The notes under the pieces are model-generated. The model was not told where the DNA came from and searched no databases. It saw only the letters and a program-made list of their open reading frames with translations. Positions 8,403 through 18,750 of a stretch of 53,351 nucleotides of DNA are shown here, piece after piece; within the stretch, counting starts at the first letter, position 1; every line of letters starts with the position of its first letter. The stretch lies in NCBI GenBank assembly GCA_016931415.1, contig JAFGEW010000039.1, forward strand, positions 1-53,351, read 5' to 3'. This DNA is from Verrucomicrobiota bacterium (GTDB lineage Bacteria; Auribacterota; JABMQX01; JAFGEW01). A program made the position numbers and the translations under genes.

Positions 8403-8714
8403 CTAGAACGGCAGCTCGCCGTCGGGGCCGTCGTCATCATCGTTGCCGTCGTCCGGCTCGGCGCCCACCGGCCGAGACCCGCCCGCGCCGGCCTCCTCGG
8501 GAAACGGCTTCTTCTCGATGCCGCCGCCTTCGGCCTTGGCGAGCATCTCGATGGTGCGTTCGGCCTCATTGAGGCGCTTCGTGCACGCCTCGGCCAGCGT
8601 CATGCCTTCCTTGAACTTCGCCAGCATCTCGTCGAGCTTGAGCTCGTTGCCCTCCATCTCGGCCACGATCTGCTCGAGCTTGGACAGTGACTTCTCGAAA
8701 TCGAACTTCACCAT
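8403..8714 (-). CDS. xseB: exodeoxyribonuclease VII small subunit
   Basis: The small regulatory subunit of ExoVII, which degrades single-stranded DNA together with XseA. The N-terminal 65 residues (FDFEKSLSKLEQIVAEMEGNELKLDEMLAKF in overlapping order) are the typical helical hairpin. The C-terminus is extended by an acidic low-complexity tail of Asp/Gly, so the protein is about 103 residues rather than the usual 75-80. The ATG at 8714 is four bases beyond the xseA stop; the longer open frame upstream is xseA read out of phase. Confidence 0.9.
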   Translation of the reverse strand: MVKFDFEKSLSKLEQIVAEMEGNELKLDEMLAKFKEGMTLAEACTKRLNEAERTIEMLAKAEGGGIEKKPFPEEAGAGGSRPVGAEPDDGNDDDDGPDGELPF

Positions 8715-8718
8715 GGTC

Positions 8719-9953
8719 TCAACCGGCGTCGTGCGCCGGATCAGGTGCCGTTTCTGTAACCTCGGACGTGACCGAACCACGATGGACGCGTGTGTGCACG
8801 CGATCGCCCGGACGTACCGCACTCGCGTCCGTCAGGAGTGCGCCGCTTGCCTCGATCGTCGTGACGCTGTAGCCACGCGCGAGCACCGCCAGGGGATTGA
8901 GCGCGTTGAGCCGGCCGGCGAACTCGCGCGTCCGGTCGCCGAGCCGAACGATAAGGTGTCGCGCGTGCAGCGCCATGCGCTCCAGGACGTCATCCACCCG
9001 TTGTTGATACTGCCGTACCAGGCCTGCCGGTTCCCGGAAGACGTAGCTTTTCTGCGCCACCTCGAGGCGCCGCGCCAGATCGCCCAAGCGCCCCGCCACT
9101 GCAGTGTAGAGCTTTGCCTTGAGAAAGCCAACCCTTTCGAGCAACTCGGCCTTGCGCCCGATCACCAGCTCGGCGGCCGCCGACGGCGTCGGCACGCGCA
9201 GATCGGCCACAAAATCGCTGATCGTCCAGTCGATCTCGTGTCCGACGGCCGAGATGACCGGGATCCGCGAGCGGAAGATGGCCCGCGCCACTCCCTCCTC
9301 ATTGAACGGCCACAGATCCTCGATGCTCCCGCCGCCGCGCGTGAGGATGATCACATCGACCACGTCGAGCCGGTTGAGCAGGTCGAGCGCCTCGACGATC
9401 TCGCCTGCCGCCGCCGCGCCCTGCACGGACACGGGGACGAGCGTCACGTGCACGTCGGCGAACCGACGCGAGAGCACGTTGAGAATATCGCGGATCGCCG
9501 CGCCGGTCGGCGAGGTCACCACCCCGATCCGCTCGGGCAGCATCGGGATCGGCACCTTGTGCGCCTCGTCGAACAGCCCCTCCTCGAACAGCTTGCGCTT
9601 GAGCCGCTCGAAGGCAAGCTGCAGCGCGCCGACGCCGCGCTCCTCGATCCGCTTGATGATGATCTGGTAGGCGCCACGCGGCTCGTAAACGCCCAGCGCG
9701 CCCTGGACGAGCACCTTCATCCCGTCGGCGAACCGGAACCCGCTTGGCGGCCGTGCCGACTTGAACATGACCGCGCTGATCTGCGCAACCTCGTCCTTGA
9801 GCGTGAAGTAGCGATGGCCCACCGGCGAGGCCCGGTAGTTGGATACCTCACCCTCGAGCCACACGGTCGGATAGCGCGCCTCAATCAAGACCTTGATCCC
9901 GCGCGTCAGCTCCGAGACCGTGAAGACGTGTTCGGCCTCCCGCTCGCTCGCCG

Positions 9954-9960
<7 letters not shown>
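8719..9960 (-). CDS. xseA: exodeoxyribonuclease VII large subunit
   Basis: The catalytic subunit of ExoVII. An N-terminal OB-fold is visible (WLEGEVSNYR near residue 34, then FTLKDEVAQISAVMF). The catalytic domain contains VVTSPTGAAIRDIL, RGGGSIEDLWPFNEE and SAVGHEIDWTISDFVADLRVPTPSAAAE, all hallmark stretches. A helical tail follows. At 413 residues it is near normal length. It begins with GTG 9960 (or TTG 9957) close behind GGGAGGG and overlaps the end of the ymdB-like gene by seven bases. Confidence 0.95.
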
Positions 9961-10751
<791 letters not shown>

Positions 10752-10788
10752 CACCAGCCTGCTCCCACAGCATCCGCCGTGTGCACGC

Positions 10789-12402
10789 TCATCGTGCGTA
10801 CTCGACGGCGCGTGTCTCGCGGATCACGGTCACCTTGATCTGGCCGGGGTACTCGAGCTCGTCCTCGATCTTCTGCGAGAGATGGCGCGCGAGCACCAGC
10901 GCTTCGTCATCGTTGATCCGGTCCGGCTCGACGAGCACGCGGATCTCGCGCCCCGCCTGCATCGCGTAGGCCTTCTCGATGCCGCGGAACGACTTCGCCA
11001 GCTCCTCGAGTTTCTCGAGCCGCTTGATGTAGATCGACAACGTCTCCGAACGCGCCCCCGGTCGCGCCGCCGACAGCGAGTCGGCCGCCTGCGACAACAC
11101 GCCGTAGAACGACTTCGGCTCCTCGTCCATATGGTGCGCGGCAATGCCGTTGACGACCATCGCCGACTCGCGGTAGCGCTTGCAGAACTCGGCGCCGATG
11201 AGCGCGTGCGGCCCCTCGACTTCGTGCGTGAGCGACTTGCCCACGTCGTGAAGTAAGCCGATACGCTTGGCAAGCTGAGAATCGAACCCGAGCTCGTCGG
11301 CCATGATCCCCATGATGTGCGCAACCTCGATCGAGTGGCGCAGCACGTTCTGACCGTAGCTGTAACGATACTTAAGCCGCCCGAGCGCCTTGACGATCTC
11401 CACGTGCAGGTTGTGCACGCCGACCTCGAAGGCCGCCTGCTCGCCAGCCTCCTTGATCGTCTGCTCCATCTCCTTGCGCACCTTGTTGACGACCTCCTCG
11501 ATGCGGGCCGGATGGATCCGCCCGTCGAGCATGAGCCGTTCGAGCGCGATCCGCGCGATCTCTTTGCGCACGGGGTCGAACCCGCTCAGGATCACCGCCT
11601 CGGGCGTGTCGTCGATGATGATGTCGATGCCCGTGGCTGCCTCGAGCGCGCGGATGTTGCGCCCCTCACGCCCGATGATACGTCCTTTCATCTCGTCGTT
11701 GGGCAGCGCCACCGACGTCACCGTCACCTCCGCCACGTAGTCGCTCGCGATGCGCTGAAGCGTGTCGCCGATGATCTTCTTCGCCGTCTTGTCGGCCGTC
11801 TCGCGCGCCTCACCCTCGATGCGCCGGATCAGCGCCGCCGCGTCGCGCGTGACCTCGTCCTCCATACGGGCAAGGAGCTGCTCACGCGCCTCGGCGCGGC
11901 TCATGCCGGAGATGCGCTGAAGCTGCCGGCTTTCCTCCTCGATGAGCTGCGTGAGCTTCTTGTCCTTCTGGTCCAGATCGCTCGCCTTGCGTTCCACGTC
12001 CTTCTCGCGCTTCGTGACCTCCTCTTCCTTCTTGTCGATGAACGCCACTTTGCGGTCGAGGTTCTCCTCGCGTTGCTGGACACGCTTCTCGGTCTGACGC
12101 AGCTCCTTGCGCGTCTCGCGCGTCTCCTGCTCGAACTCGGCCCGCACCCGGACCTGCTCTTCCTTGAGCTCGAGTGAGCGGCGCTTGCGCTCCTCTTCGG
12201 CCTCACGGACTGCCTGCTGCACCAGCTCGTCGGCCTGCGCCCGCGCCGAGCCGATCCGCCGCTTCGTGACCCGCTTCTGGAGCAGGGCCCCAACGAGGCC
12301 GCCGACGATGAGCGCGAGCGCGGCGGCCAGAACCACCGGGGCGACGTTCGACCTCGAGCCGGCTCCCTGCGCCAACAGCACCGCGTATGCAAAGACTGTC
12401 AT
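10789..12402 (-). CDS. rny: ribonuclease Y
   Basis: A membrane-anchored endoribonuclease that initiates mRNA decay in bacteria lacking RNase E-based turnover. An N-terminal transmembrane helix (about 20-41) is followed by a long charged coiled coil (50-215), a KH domain with [11 protein letters not shown] (240-250), and an HD domain with LLHDVGKS (383-390) and AAHHMDEEP. At 537 residues it is full length. The ATG follows GGAG. It is directly upstream of ymdB, and the cyclo-ligase gene precedes it. Confidence 0.96.
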   Translation of the reverse strand: MTVFAYAVLLAQGAGSRSNVAPVVLAAALALIVGGLVGALLQKRVTKRRIGSARAQADELVQQAVREAEEERKRRSLELKEEQVRVRAEFEQETRETRKELRQTEKRVQQREENLDRKVAFIDKKEEEVTKREKDVERKASDLDQKDKKLTQLIEEESRQLQRISGMSRAEAREQLLARMEDEVTRDAAALIRRIEGEARETADKTAKKIIGDTLQRIASDYVAEVTVTSVALPNDEMKGRIIGREGRNIRALEAATGIDIIIDDTPEAVILSGFDPVRKEIARIALERLMLDGRIHPARIEEVVNKVRKEMEQTIKEAGEQAAFEVGVHNLHVEIVKALGRLKYRYSYGQNVLRHSIEVAHIMGIMADELGFDSQLAKRIGLLHDVGKSLTHEVEGPHALIGAEFCKRYRESAMVVNGIAAHHMDEEPKSFYGVLSQAADSLSAARPGARSETLSIYIKRLEKLEELAKSFRGIEKAYAMQAGREIRVLVEPDRINDDEALVLARHLSQKIEDELEYPGQIKVTVIRETRAVEYAR

Positions 12403-12447
12403 GTCGAACTCCTTTAACCGATCTATCTCAATGTATGCTCAACTCTC

Positions 12448-13017
12448 TCAACGAAACTCCACCGTCGCGTGCTCAGTCACCACAACGTCCATCGGGATGT
12501 CGTGCCCGTCGTGCTCAATCGAGTCGACGACCTGGAAGTCATACGCCAATCCGATGCGCCGCGCCCGCCGGCCCAGCGCCGCCAGAAACGCGTCATAATA
12601 GCCCCGGCCCCAACCGATGCGGTTGCCCTGGCGGTCGAACACCAGCCCCGGCACGGCCACAAGGTTGATCGCCTCGGGCGCCACGAGATCGGTCCGCGCC
12701 GCGTCCGGCTCGACCAGTCCCATCCGCCCCAGCACGAGCTGCTCGGCCGGCTCGGTGACGCGGTGCGGCACGATCCGGTTCGCCTCGTAGTCCATGCGCG
12801 GCAGCACGAGCACCTTGCCGTCGTTGAGCACGTGCGTCATCACCACCGTCGCATCGACCTCGTTGCGCACCGGCAGGTACGCCATCACCGATGGCGACGC
12901 CCCGTAGGCCTCGAGCGCCAGGAACCGCTCGACCACGAGCGCGCTCCGGCGTCTCACCTCCACCTTGCTCATCGCCAGACGGGCCCGTTTCATCCGTTCA
13001 CGCAACGTCGTTTTCAT
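12448..13017 (-). CDS. 5-formyltetrahydrofolate cyclo-ligase
   Basis: Converts 5-formyl-THF to 5,10-methenyl-THF with ATP. Visible marks: the basic N-terminus with the R-R-A pattern, LPVRNEVDATVV, and the phosphate-binding GWGRGYYD near residue 135, followed by DIPMDVVVTEH. 189 residues, normal for the family (fau/ygfA). In gammaproteobacteria the same gene sits next to 6S RNA and zapA. Here 6S RNA and zapA also lie nearby, with rarA in between, so the neighbourhood seems ancient. Confidence 0.93.
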   Translation of the reverse strand: MKTTLRERMKRARLAMSKVEVRRRSALVVERFLALEAYGASPSVMAYLPVRNEVDATVVMTHVLNDGKVLVLPRMDYEANRIVPHRVTEPAEQLVLGRMGLVEPDAARTDLVAPEAINLVAVPGLVFDRQGNRIGWGRGYYDAFLAALGRRARRIGLAYDFQVVDSIEHDGHDIPMDVVVTEHATVEFR

Positions 13018-13047
13018 CTCTCGTGCTCTGTGCCCCCTCCCCGTTCC

Positions 13048-14418
13048 TCAGCCGCCTCCTGGTGGATCGTCTCCGCGGCGCGATGCCAGTTGCGCGCGCC
13101 AGTACTCCAACCGTTCGGCGATCGTGCGTTCGTAGCCCTGGTCGCTCGGCACGTAGAAACGTTCGCCGCCCGAAACGTATTCCTGCTCGACGATGTGCCC
13201 CTCGAAGCCGTGAGCGTACTTGTACCCCTCACCGTGGCCGAGGCGCTTGGCGCCCGCGTAGCTCGCGTCGCGCAGATGGATCGGCACCTCGCGCACCTGC
13301 TCCTGCTGCACGGCTTCTCGCGCCTTGCTGATGCCCATATAGGAGGCGTTGCTCTTGGGCGCCGTGGCCAGGTACACAACGGCCTGCGCGAGCGGAATCT
13401 GTGCCTCGGGCATTCCCACGAAGTCCACGGCCTGGAAGGCGGCCGTCGCCACGCTCAACGCACGAGGATCGGCGTTCCCAACGTCCTCGGCCGCGGCAAT
13501 CACGATCCGCCGGGCAATAAAGCGTGGATCTTCCCCCGCCTCGAGCATCTTGGCAAGCCAATAGAGCGCCGCATCGGGATCCGAGCCCCGCATGCTCTTG
13601 ATGAACGCGCTCGCCGTGTCGTAATGCTGGTCGCCGTCGCGGTCGTAGACGATCGCCTTGCGCTGGATCGACTCCTCGATCGCTTGACGGTCCACCACGA
13701 CCACCCCGTCGGCGCCCGGCGGCGTCGAGAGCGAAGCGATCTCGAGCGCGTTGAGAGCCTTGCGCGCGTCCCCCTCGCTCACGGCGAGGATGTGCTCGAG
13801 CGCCTCGTCGAGCAGCTTGATCCGGTACGCGCCGAGGCCGCGCTCGGGGTCCCCAAGCGTCCGCTTGACGATCGTGCGCACCGCCTCCGTGTCGAGCGGC
13901 TTGAGCGGCAGAATCTTCGAGCGAGAAACGAGCGCCGCGTTGATGTAGAAAAACGGGTTGTACGTCGTCGCCCCGATCAGCGTGAGAATGCCGCGCTCGA
14001 CGAACGGCAGCAGCACATCCTGCTGCGCCTTGTTGAAGCGGTGGATCTCATCGAGGAAAAGCGTCGTGCGCCGGCCCGTCTGCCGGAGCCGGTTGCCCGC
14101 ATCGGCGGCGATCTGCTTGAGCTCGGCCACGTTCGTGATGACGGCGCTCAACTCGACAAACCGGCTCTCGGTCACCGACGCGATCACGTGCGCCAGCGCC
14201 GTTTTGCCCGAGCCCGGCGGCCCGTACAGGATCACGGATCCCACACGGTCCGCCTCGATCGCCCGGCGCAGAAGCTTGCCCGGCCCGATCAGATGCTCCT
14301 GGCCGACGTATTCGTCAAGCGTCCGCGGCCGCATCCGGGCCGCCAGGGGCACCTCGCGACCTGGCGAGGCGTTGTCCGAGACTGGGTTGTCAGCCCGTTC
14401 GTCACCGAACAGGTCCAT
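13048..14418 (-). CDS. rarA: replication-associated recombination protein A (AAA+ ATPase)
   Basis: A clamp-loader-like AAA+ ATPase acting at stalled replication forks. GPPGSGKT (66-73) is Walker A, LFLDEIHRFNK (120-130) is Walker B, and GATTYNPFFYINAALVSRSK contains sensor 1 and the arginine finger. The C-terminal MgsA-type tetramerisation region follows (DPDAALYWLAKMLEAGEDP and the Ala-rich helices). I start it at ATG 14418, giving 456 residues. The longer open frame would read through the 6S RNA, and its extra residues show no similarity. rarA is next to 6S RNA in Bacillus as well. Confidence 0.94.
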   Translation of the reverse strand: MDLFGDERADNPVSDNASPGREVPLAARMRPRTLDEYVGQEHLIGPGKLLRRAIEADRVGSVILYGPPGSGKTALAHVIASVTESRFVELSAVITNVAELKQIAADAGNRLRQTGRRTTLFLDEIHRFNKAQQDVLLPFVERGILTLIGATTYNPFFYINAALVSRSKILPLKPLDTEAVRTIVKRTLGDPERGLGAYRIKLLDEALEHILAVSEGDARKALNALEIASLSTPPGADGVVVVDRQAIEESIQRKAIVYDRDGDQHYDTASAFIKSMRGSDPDAALYWLAKMLEAGEDPRFIARRIVIAAAEDVGNADPRALSVATAAFQAVDFVGMPEAQIPLAQAVVYLATAPKSNASYMGISKAREAVQQEQVREVPIHLRDASYAGAKRLGHGEGYKYAHGFEGHIVEQEYVSGGERFYVPSDQGYERTIAERLEYWRAQLASRRGDDPPGGG

Positions 14419-14490
14419 CGCGTCATCCTCACGGCCGCCGGCTCGTGCCGGCAGCCCACAATCCTCGATCGAGGCAGAGGCGCGACGGCG

Positions 14491-14695
14491 CAAAAAAAGA
14501 AATTCCCTGCACAGTGCCGTATGGACGGTTCCTTTGAACGCCTGCATGTGCAGGTGGGTGCCTTCAAGACCGCAGGTGTGGCTGTCGCGACACGAGGTGC
14601 CGCGCGCCGAGCCGCCGGCCTAATCCAGGCTCCCAAGCTGAAAGTGTTGGCTCAAAGAAACTGCCGGTCCAAGACGAACACAGCAGGGAATCTCT
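14491..14695 (-). ncRNA. ssrS: 6S RNA (ssrS)
   Basis: On the minus strand the transcript would open with ATTCCCTGC (14691-14683) and close with GCAGGGAAT (14510-14502). These make a 9-bp terminal stem, followed directly by a run of seven T. Inside the 5' arm, GTGTTCGTC and then TTTCTTTGAGCC match the familiar E. coli 6S elements GUUCGC and CCUGAGCC. The 3' arm has a CUUGAAGG...GUUCAAAGG hairpin comparable with the E. coli CUUGAACC region. Length is about 200 nt, the family size. It lies between zapA and rarA, both known 6S neighbours. 6S RNA binds the housekeeping RNA polymerase holoenzyme as an open-promoter mimic. Exact ends are estimated. Confidence 0.85.
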
Positions 14696-14731
14696 GTCTT
14701 GTGCGCCGCCCGAGCCGCAGCCTGTCTCCGG

Positions 14732-15022
14732 CTACGACTCGATTCGCTCCTCGACCATCTTGATCACCTTCGACACGCGGCCCTCGACGAGACTCATGAA
14801 CTTGTCCTTCTCGTTCTTGAGCCGCATGTACTCGTCGGCAATGTTGAGCGCCGCCAGCACAGCCACCCGGGCCATCGTCGCGGTATCCGAGCTGCCGCCG
14901 ACCTCGTTCATCTTGCCGTCGACATACTCGGCCAGCATCCGGACATACTCCGGATTCTGGTCGCTGGCGACCGGGTACTCCTTGCCGTAGATCCGGACGG
15001 TCGTTATGCCTCTATCAAACAC
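14732..15022 (-). CDS. zapA: cell division protein ZapA
   Basis: A small FtsZ-ring-associated protein. Seen: VRIYGKEYPVASDQNPEYVRMLAEYVD (in overlapping order), the N-terminal beta-rich domain, then ARVAVLAALNIADEYMRL and a C-terminal coiled coil. Length of about 96 residues is normal. The start is uncertain: GTG 15022 is preferred, with TTG 15040 as a longer alternative. It lies just upstream of 6S RNA and downstream of pheT. Confidence 0.88.
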   Translation of the reverse strand: MFDRGITTVRIYGKEYPVASDQNPEYVRMLAEYVDGKMNEVGGSSDTATMARVAVLAALNIADEYMRLKNEKDKFMSLVEGRVSKVIKMVEERIES

Positions 15023-15115
15023 TGAACAAACCTGTGCCAAACACTTTCAGAAATCTATCTCATGCGTCGCGCGGCGCCAACACGCCGCGCGCGCCTACGC
15101 GGCTTTCATGCCGCG

Positions 15116-17539
15116 CTATGACTCGCGTATCTCACATTCCAGATGGTCGATCAACGCTTTCTTTATCTGGGCATGCGCTTTCTCGACCTGCTTGTCCGTC
15201 AGCGTCCCCATATCCGACCGGTACTCGAATGCCAGCGCCAAGCTCTTTCGGCCCCCGCCCACCTGTTCGCCGCGGTACAGGTCGAACAGCCTGTAGTCAC
15301 GCAGAATGGGCACTTCGACTGAGTCGATCGCCTGCCGAACCGCCTCGTACGGCGTGGCTTCCGGAACAACAAGCGCCACGTCCCGCCGTGTTCCAGGATA
15401 CACGGGCAGCGGCTCGTACCGCCCCTTGAACTGGGCCACACTCGCCAGCGCCTCGAGGTCGAACTCGGCGACATACGCCGCCGCGTCGAGCTCAAACGCT
15501 TGCGCTGCTGCCGAACTGAGTCGGCCACAGAGCCCAAGCACTGTCCCCTCGACGCTCACGCTGGCACACTGGCCGGGCATAAGGAGCCGGTTGCTCGAGG
15601 CCGTAAACGTAACCGTCTCGACGCCAAGGGCCTTGAGGTGCCCCTCGATAGTGCCTTTCAGGTCGAAGAAATCCACCTCGGGCGGGCGCACGTCCCACCC
15701 CTCGTCGTCGCACCGGCCTGAAAGCCCGAGCGACAGCATCGCGCGCTCGACCGGTCTCCCCCCGTCGCCGGGTAAGTGCACCTGGCCGATCTCGAACAAC
15801 TCCAGGTCAGGACGCCTCTGGCGATGGTTGCGGGCAAGCGTCTCGAGCATGCCCGTGAGCAGCGTCGCACGAAGATTGACCAGATCGGCGCTCTTCGCCT
15901 GAAGGACGCGCACCGGCTGGACCGGGGTGTCAAAGAACAACTCGCCGACGGCTGAAGCCGTTTTGTCGCTAATCAGGTTACAGTTTATTATCTCATAGAA
16001 CCCGAATCCGGTCAACACATTCCTCGTCGCCGACTCGAGGCGCTCACCGATGCTGGTCTCGTGGGCAACGATCTTTGTGGACGACACCGGCGTCGGGATG
16101 TGGTCATAGCCGTACAGCCGTGCCAGCTCCTCGATGTAGTCGATCTCGCGATCGAGATCGACCCGGTACGACGGGTTCTCCACCACTGTCTCGTTCTGCC
16201 GGCTTTCGACAACCGGCAACTGCATCCGCTTGAGCATCGTCTCGACCTCGCCCTGGCTCAGGGCAGTACCCAGCACAAGATTCACGCGCGGCGTGCGAAC
16301 CTTGACCCGGCGAGGCGCAGCCTGCTTCGCCACCACGTCCAACGCGCCCGGCATCACCCGACCGCCGCCAAGCTCGACCATGAGCTTAGCCGCGCGGGCC
16401 GCGGCCTTGGCCTGGAGTTGGGGATCCACCCCTCGCTCGAAACGGTACGACGACTCGCTCGGCAGCCCCAGCCGGCGCGACGTGCGCCGGATGCAGCCCG
16501 GCTCGAACCAGGCGCTCTCGAGCAAAATCGTCGTGGTGTCCGGTTCGATCTCCGTGTTGGCACCGCCCATAACGCCCGCGAGCGCGATTGGCCCGTTCGG
16601 ATCGGTGATGAGCAGCATCTGGTCGTCGAGCACACGCTCCTGGCCGTCGAGCGTTGTCATCTTCTCGCCCGCTCTGGCCCGGCGCACGATGATGTGCCCT
16701 TTCGCGATCCGCCGGTAGTCGAAGGCGTGCAGCGGTTGGCCAAGCTCCATCATCACCAGGTTGGTCACGTCCACGATGTTGCTGATCGCTCGGACGCCGA
16801 CCTTCATCAGCCGCTGCCGCACCCAGAGCGGCGACGGGGCGATCGTCACCCCGTCGATCACCCGCCCAACATACCGCGCGCACAGGTCAGCATCGGCGAT
16901 CTCGATCTTCGCCCACTGCTCGGTCGGCCGGTCGCCCAGTTCCTCGACCGAGCAGTCCGGGTCGTGCATCGGCAGATCCAACAGCGCCGCCACCTCGCGC
17001 GCAACGCCGATCACACTGGCCACATCGGGCCGGTTGGGCATCACGGCGATATCGAATACCGCGTCGGCAAGGCCCATTGCCTCGACGAAGCTCGCCCCGA
17101 CCGGCGTCTCCGGCGGCAGGATCATGATCCCCGAGGCCTGTTCGCCCAGGCCGACCTCGACCTCCGAGCACATCATCGCTTCGGACTCGACGCCGCGGAT
17201 CTTCGCCCGGGTCAGTTTGGTCTCCTCGCCCGTCTTGAGCGAGAGGAACCGCTGCCCGGGATACGCCAGCGCCACCTTGTCCCCCGCCTGGTGGTTGGTG
17301 GCGCCGCAGACGACCTGCAGGTCGCGCTCGCCGTCGGACACCGTGCACAGCGTCAGTTTGTCGGCGTTCGGATGCTTCTCGCGGGTCTTGATCTGGCCGA
17401 CGCGCATATCGCGCAGCTCGTCGCCGAACCGGACCACTTCCTCGACCTCGAGCCCCACCATCGTGAGCCGGTCCGCCAACTCATCGGCCGGCAGATCAAC
17501 CGCAATAAACTCTCTCAACCAGCTATATGGAACCTTCAT
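15116..17539 (-). CDS. pheT: phenylalanyl-tRNA synthetase beta chain
   Basis: The beta chain of the heterotetrameric PheRS, which edits Tyr-tRNA(Phe) and binds the tRNA. 807 residues. The N-terminus (MKVPYSWLREFI) leads into an EMAP-type tRNA-binding domain (about 40-150), the B3/B4 editing domain (contains FDIAVMPNRPDVASVIGVAREVA in overlapping order), the B5 domain, the catalytic-like core and the C-terminal anticodon-binding fold (DVALVVPEATPYEAV to the end). It follows pheS after 34 bases. Confidence 0.96.
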   Translation of the reverse strand: MKVPYSWLREFIAVDLPADELADRLTMVGLEVEEVVRFGDELRDMRVGQIKTREKHPNADKLTLCTVSDGERDLQVVCGATNHQAGDKVALAYPGQRFLSLKTGEETKLTRAKIRGVESEAMMCSEVEVGLGEQASGIMILPPETPVGASFVEAMGLADAVFDIAVMPNRPDVASVIGVAREVAALLDLPMHDPDCSVEELGDRPTEQWAKIEIADADLCARYVGRVIDGVTIAPSPLWVRQRLMKVGVRAISNIVDVTNLVMMELGQPLHAFDYRRIAKGHIIVRRARAGEKMTTLDGQERVLDDQMLLITDPNGPIALAGVMGGANTEIEPDTTTILLESAWFEPGCIRRTSRRLGLPSESSYRFERGVDPQLQAKAAARAAKLMVELGGGRVMPGALDVVAKQAAPRRVKVRTPRVNLVLGTALSQGEVETMLKRMQLPVVESRQNETVVENPSYRVDLDREIDYIEELARLYGYDHIPTPVSSTKIVAHETSIGERLESATRNVLTGFGFYEIINCNLISDKTASAVGELFFDTPVQPVRVLQAKSADLVNLRATLLTGMLETLARNHRQRRPDLELFEIGQVHLPGDGGRPVERAMLSLGLSGRCDDEGWDVRPPEVDFFDLKGTIEGHLKALGVETVTFTASSNRLLMPGQCASVSVEGTVLGLCGRLSSAAAQAFELDAAAYVAEFDLEALASVAQFKGRYEPLPVYPGTRRDVALVVPEATPYEAVRQAIDSVEVPILRDYRLFDLYRGEQVGGGRKSLALAFEYRSDMGTLTDKQVEKAHAQIKKALIDHLECEIRES

Positions 17540-17573
17540 CGTGAACCACTATCAAGTTTGGCGTTCCATCGCG

Positions 17574-18593
17574 CTAGAACTGCTCGAGGAACCGCATGTC
17601 GTTCTGCCAGAAAAGCCGAATGTCCTCGATGCCGTACTTCATCATCGTCAACCGCTCGATGCCGAGGCCCCACGCGTAGCCCGTGTACTTCTCGGCGTCG
17701 TAGCCGACGGATGCGAACACGTTCGGGTCCACCATGCCCGCGCCGAGCAGCTCGAGCCACCCGCTCTGCTTGCACACCCGGCAGCCCGAGCCCTTGCAGA
17801 ACATGCAGCTCACGTCTACTTCGGCGCTCGGTTCGGTGAACGGGAAGAAGCTCGGCCGGAACCGCAGATCCACGTCCATGCCGAGCCACATCTTGAGGAA
17901 TGTATACAGCGTCGCCTTCAGGTCACCGAACGTCACGCCCTCATCAACGTACAGCCCCTCGATCTGGTGGAACATGACGTGGCTGCGCACGCTGACCGAT
18001 TCGTTGCGGAAGCACCGGCCCGGCATGATGACTCGTACGGGCGGTTGCACCCGCTCCATGACGTGGATCTGCACGGGCGAAGTGTGTGTCCGGAGCAGAT
18101 GGACGTCGTCGATCCAGAACGTGTCCTGCATGTCGCGCGCCGGATGATTGGGCGGGAAGTTGAGCGCCTCGAAGTTGTAATAATCGGTCTCGAGATCCGG
18201 CCCGTACTCGACGGCGAACCCCATCCCTTTGAGGATTTCGACAATCTCATCGAGCGCCTGAGTCACGATGTGCTTACGCCCCGCAGGCGGGCGCCGCCCC
18301 GGCAGCGTAACGTCCACGACCTCGGCCGCCATCTTGGCCGCCGTCTCGACCGACTCGAGCGCCGCCTTGCGCGACTCGATCATCTCGGCCGCCGCGATCT
18401 TGAGCTCATTGACGCGCGCGCCGAAGGTGCGCCGCTCCTCGGGCGGCAGCGTCCCGATCTGCTTGAGCAGCTCGGTAATCGCCCCCTTGCGGCCCAGGTA
18501 CTTGACGCGGACCTCCTCGAGCGCCCGCGGGTCGGCGGCACCCGTCACGGCCTGGTGAAACTCGGTCTCGATCAGCTTGAGGTCATCGGGCAT
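17574..18593 (-). CDS. pheS: phenylalanyl-tRNA synthetase alpha chain
   Basis: The catalytic class II chain of PheRS. 339 residues: an N-terminal coiled coil (about 1-90), then motif 2-like HTSPVQIHVM and PGRCFRNESVSVRSHVMFHQIEG, and the C-terminal GLGIERLTMMKYGI motif 3. The ATG follows GAGGAG. A 157-base gap with a stable hairpin separates it from rplT. Confidence 0.96.
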   Translation of the reverse strand: MPDDLKLIETEFHQAVTGAADPRALEEVRVKYLGRKGAITELLKQIGTLPPEERRTFGARVNELKIAAAEMIESRKAALESVETAAKMAAEVVDVTLPGRRPPAGRKHIVTQALDEIVEILKGMGFAVEYGPDLETDYYNFEALNFPPNHPARDMQDTFWIDDVHLLRTHTSPVQIHVMERVQPPVRVIMPGRCFRNESVSVRSHVMFHQIEGLYVDEGVTFGDLKATLYTFLKMWLGMDVDLRFRPSFFPFTEPSAEVDVSCMFCKGSGCRVCKQSGWLELLGAGMVDPNVFASVGYDAEKYTGYAWGLGIERLTMMKYGIEDIRLFWQNDMRFLEQF

Positions 18594-18678
18594 CCTCGTC
18601 TCCTCTCACGCGCGCCGCGCACTTTACCACGCCCATCCAGTCCTGTCTCCTCTCCGCTTTCCCTTCCAGACACACCGC

Positions 18679-18714
18679 TGCCCCTGAGGTCTGAAGAAGG
18701 ACCAGTCAGGGGCA
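18679..18714 (-). promoter_or_regulatory. hairpin in the pheS leader
   Basis: TGCCCCTGA and TCAGGGGCA pair over 9 bp, with an inner GGTC/GACC helix closing an 8-base loop. It lies in the rplT-pheS gap. No T-run follows, so it is probably not a simple terminator. It could be a processing site or part of a leader control; pheST is attenuated in E. coli, but no Phe-rich leader peptide was seen here. Confidence 0.35.
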
Positions 18715-18750
18715 AGCAGGAGATGCGATGGACGACTGCCGAACGGGCCG

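Noticed and set aside
14419-14547. N-terminal extension of rarA up to 14547
   Set aside because: The added residues show no similarity to RarA and the segment overlaps the 6S RNA 3' end and T-run. ATG 14418 gives the normal N-terminus.
12469-14763. 764-codon plus-strand open frame opposite the cyclo-ligase gene and rarA
   Set aside because: It is the antisense of well-identified genes and of the 6S RNA. It is rich in Arg, His and Pro, as expected for the complement of GC-rich codons, with no recognisable domain or ribosome site.
15067-15092. strong CGCGCGGCG/CGCCGCGCG hairpin between pheT and zapA as a terminator
   Set aside because: No T-run on either side, and the flanking genes look co-transcribed. 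Left uncalled.
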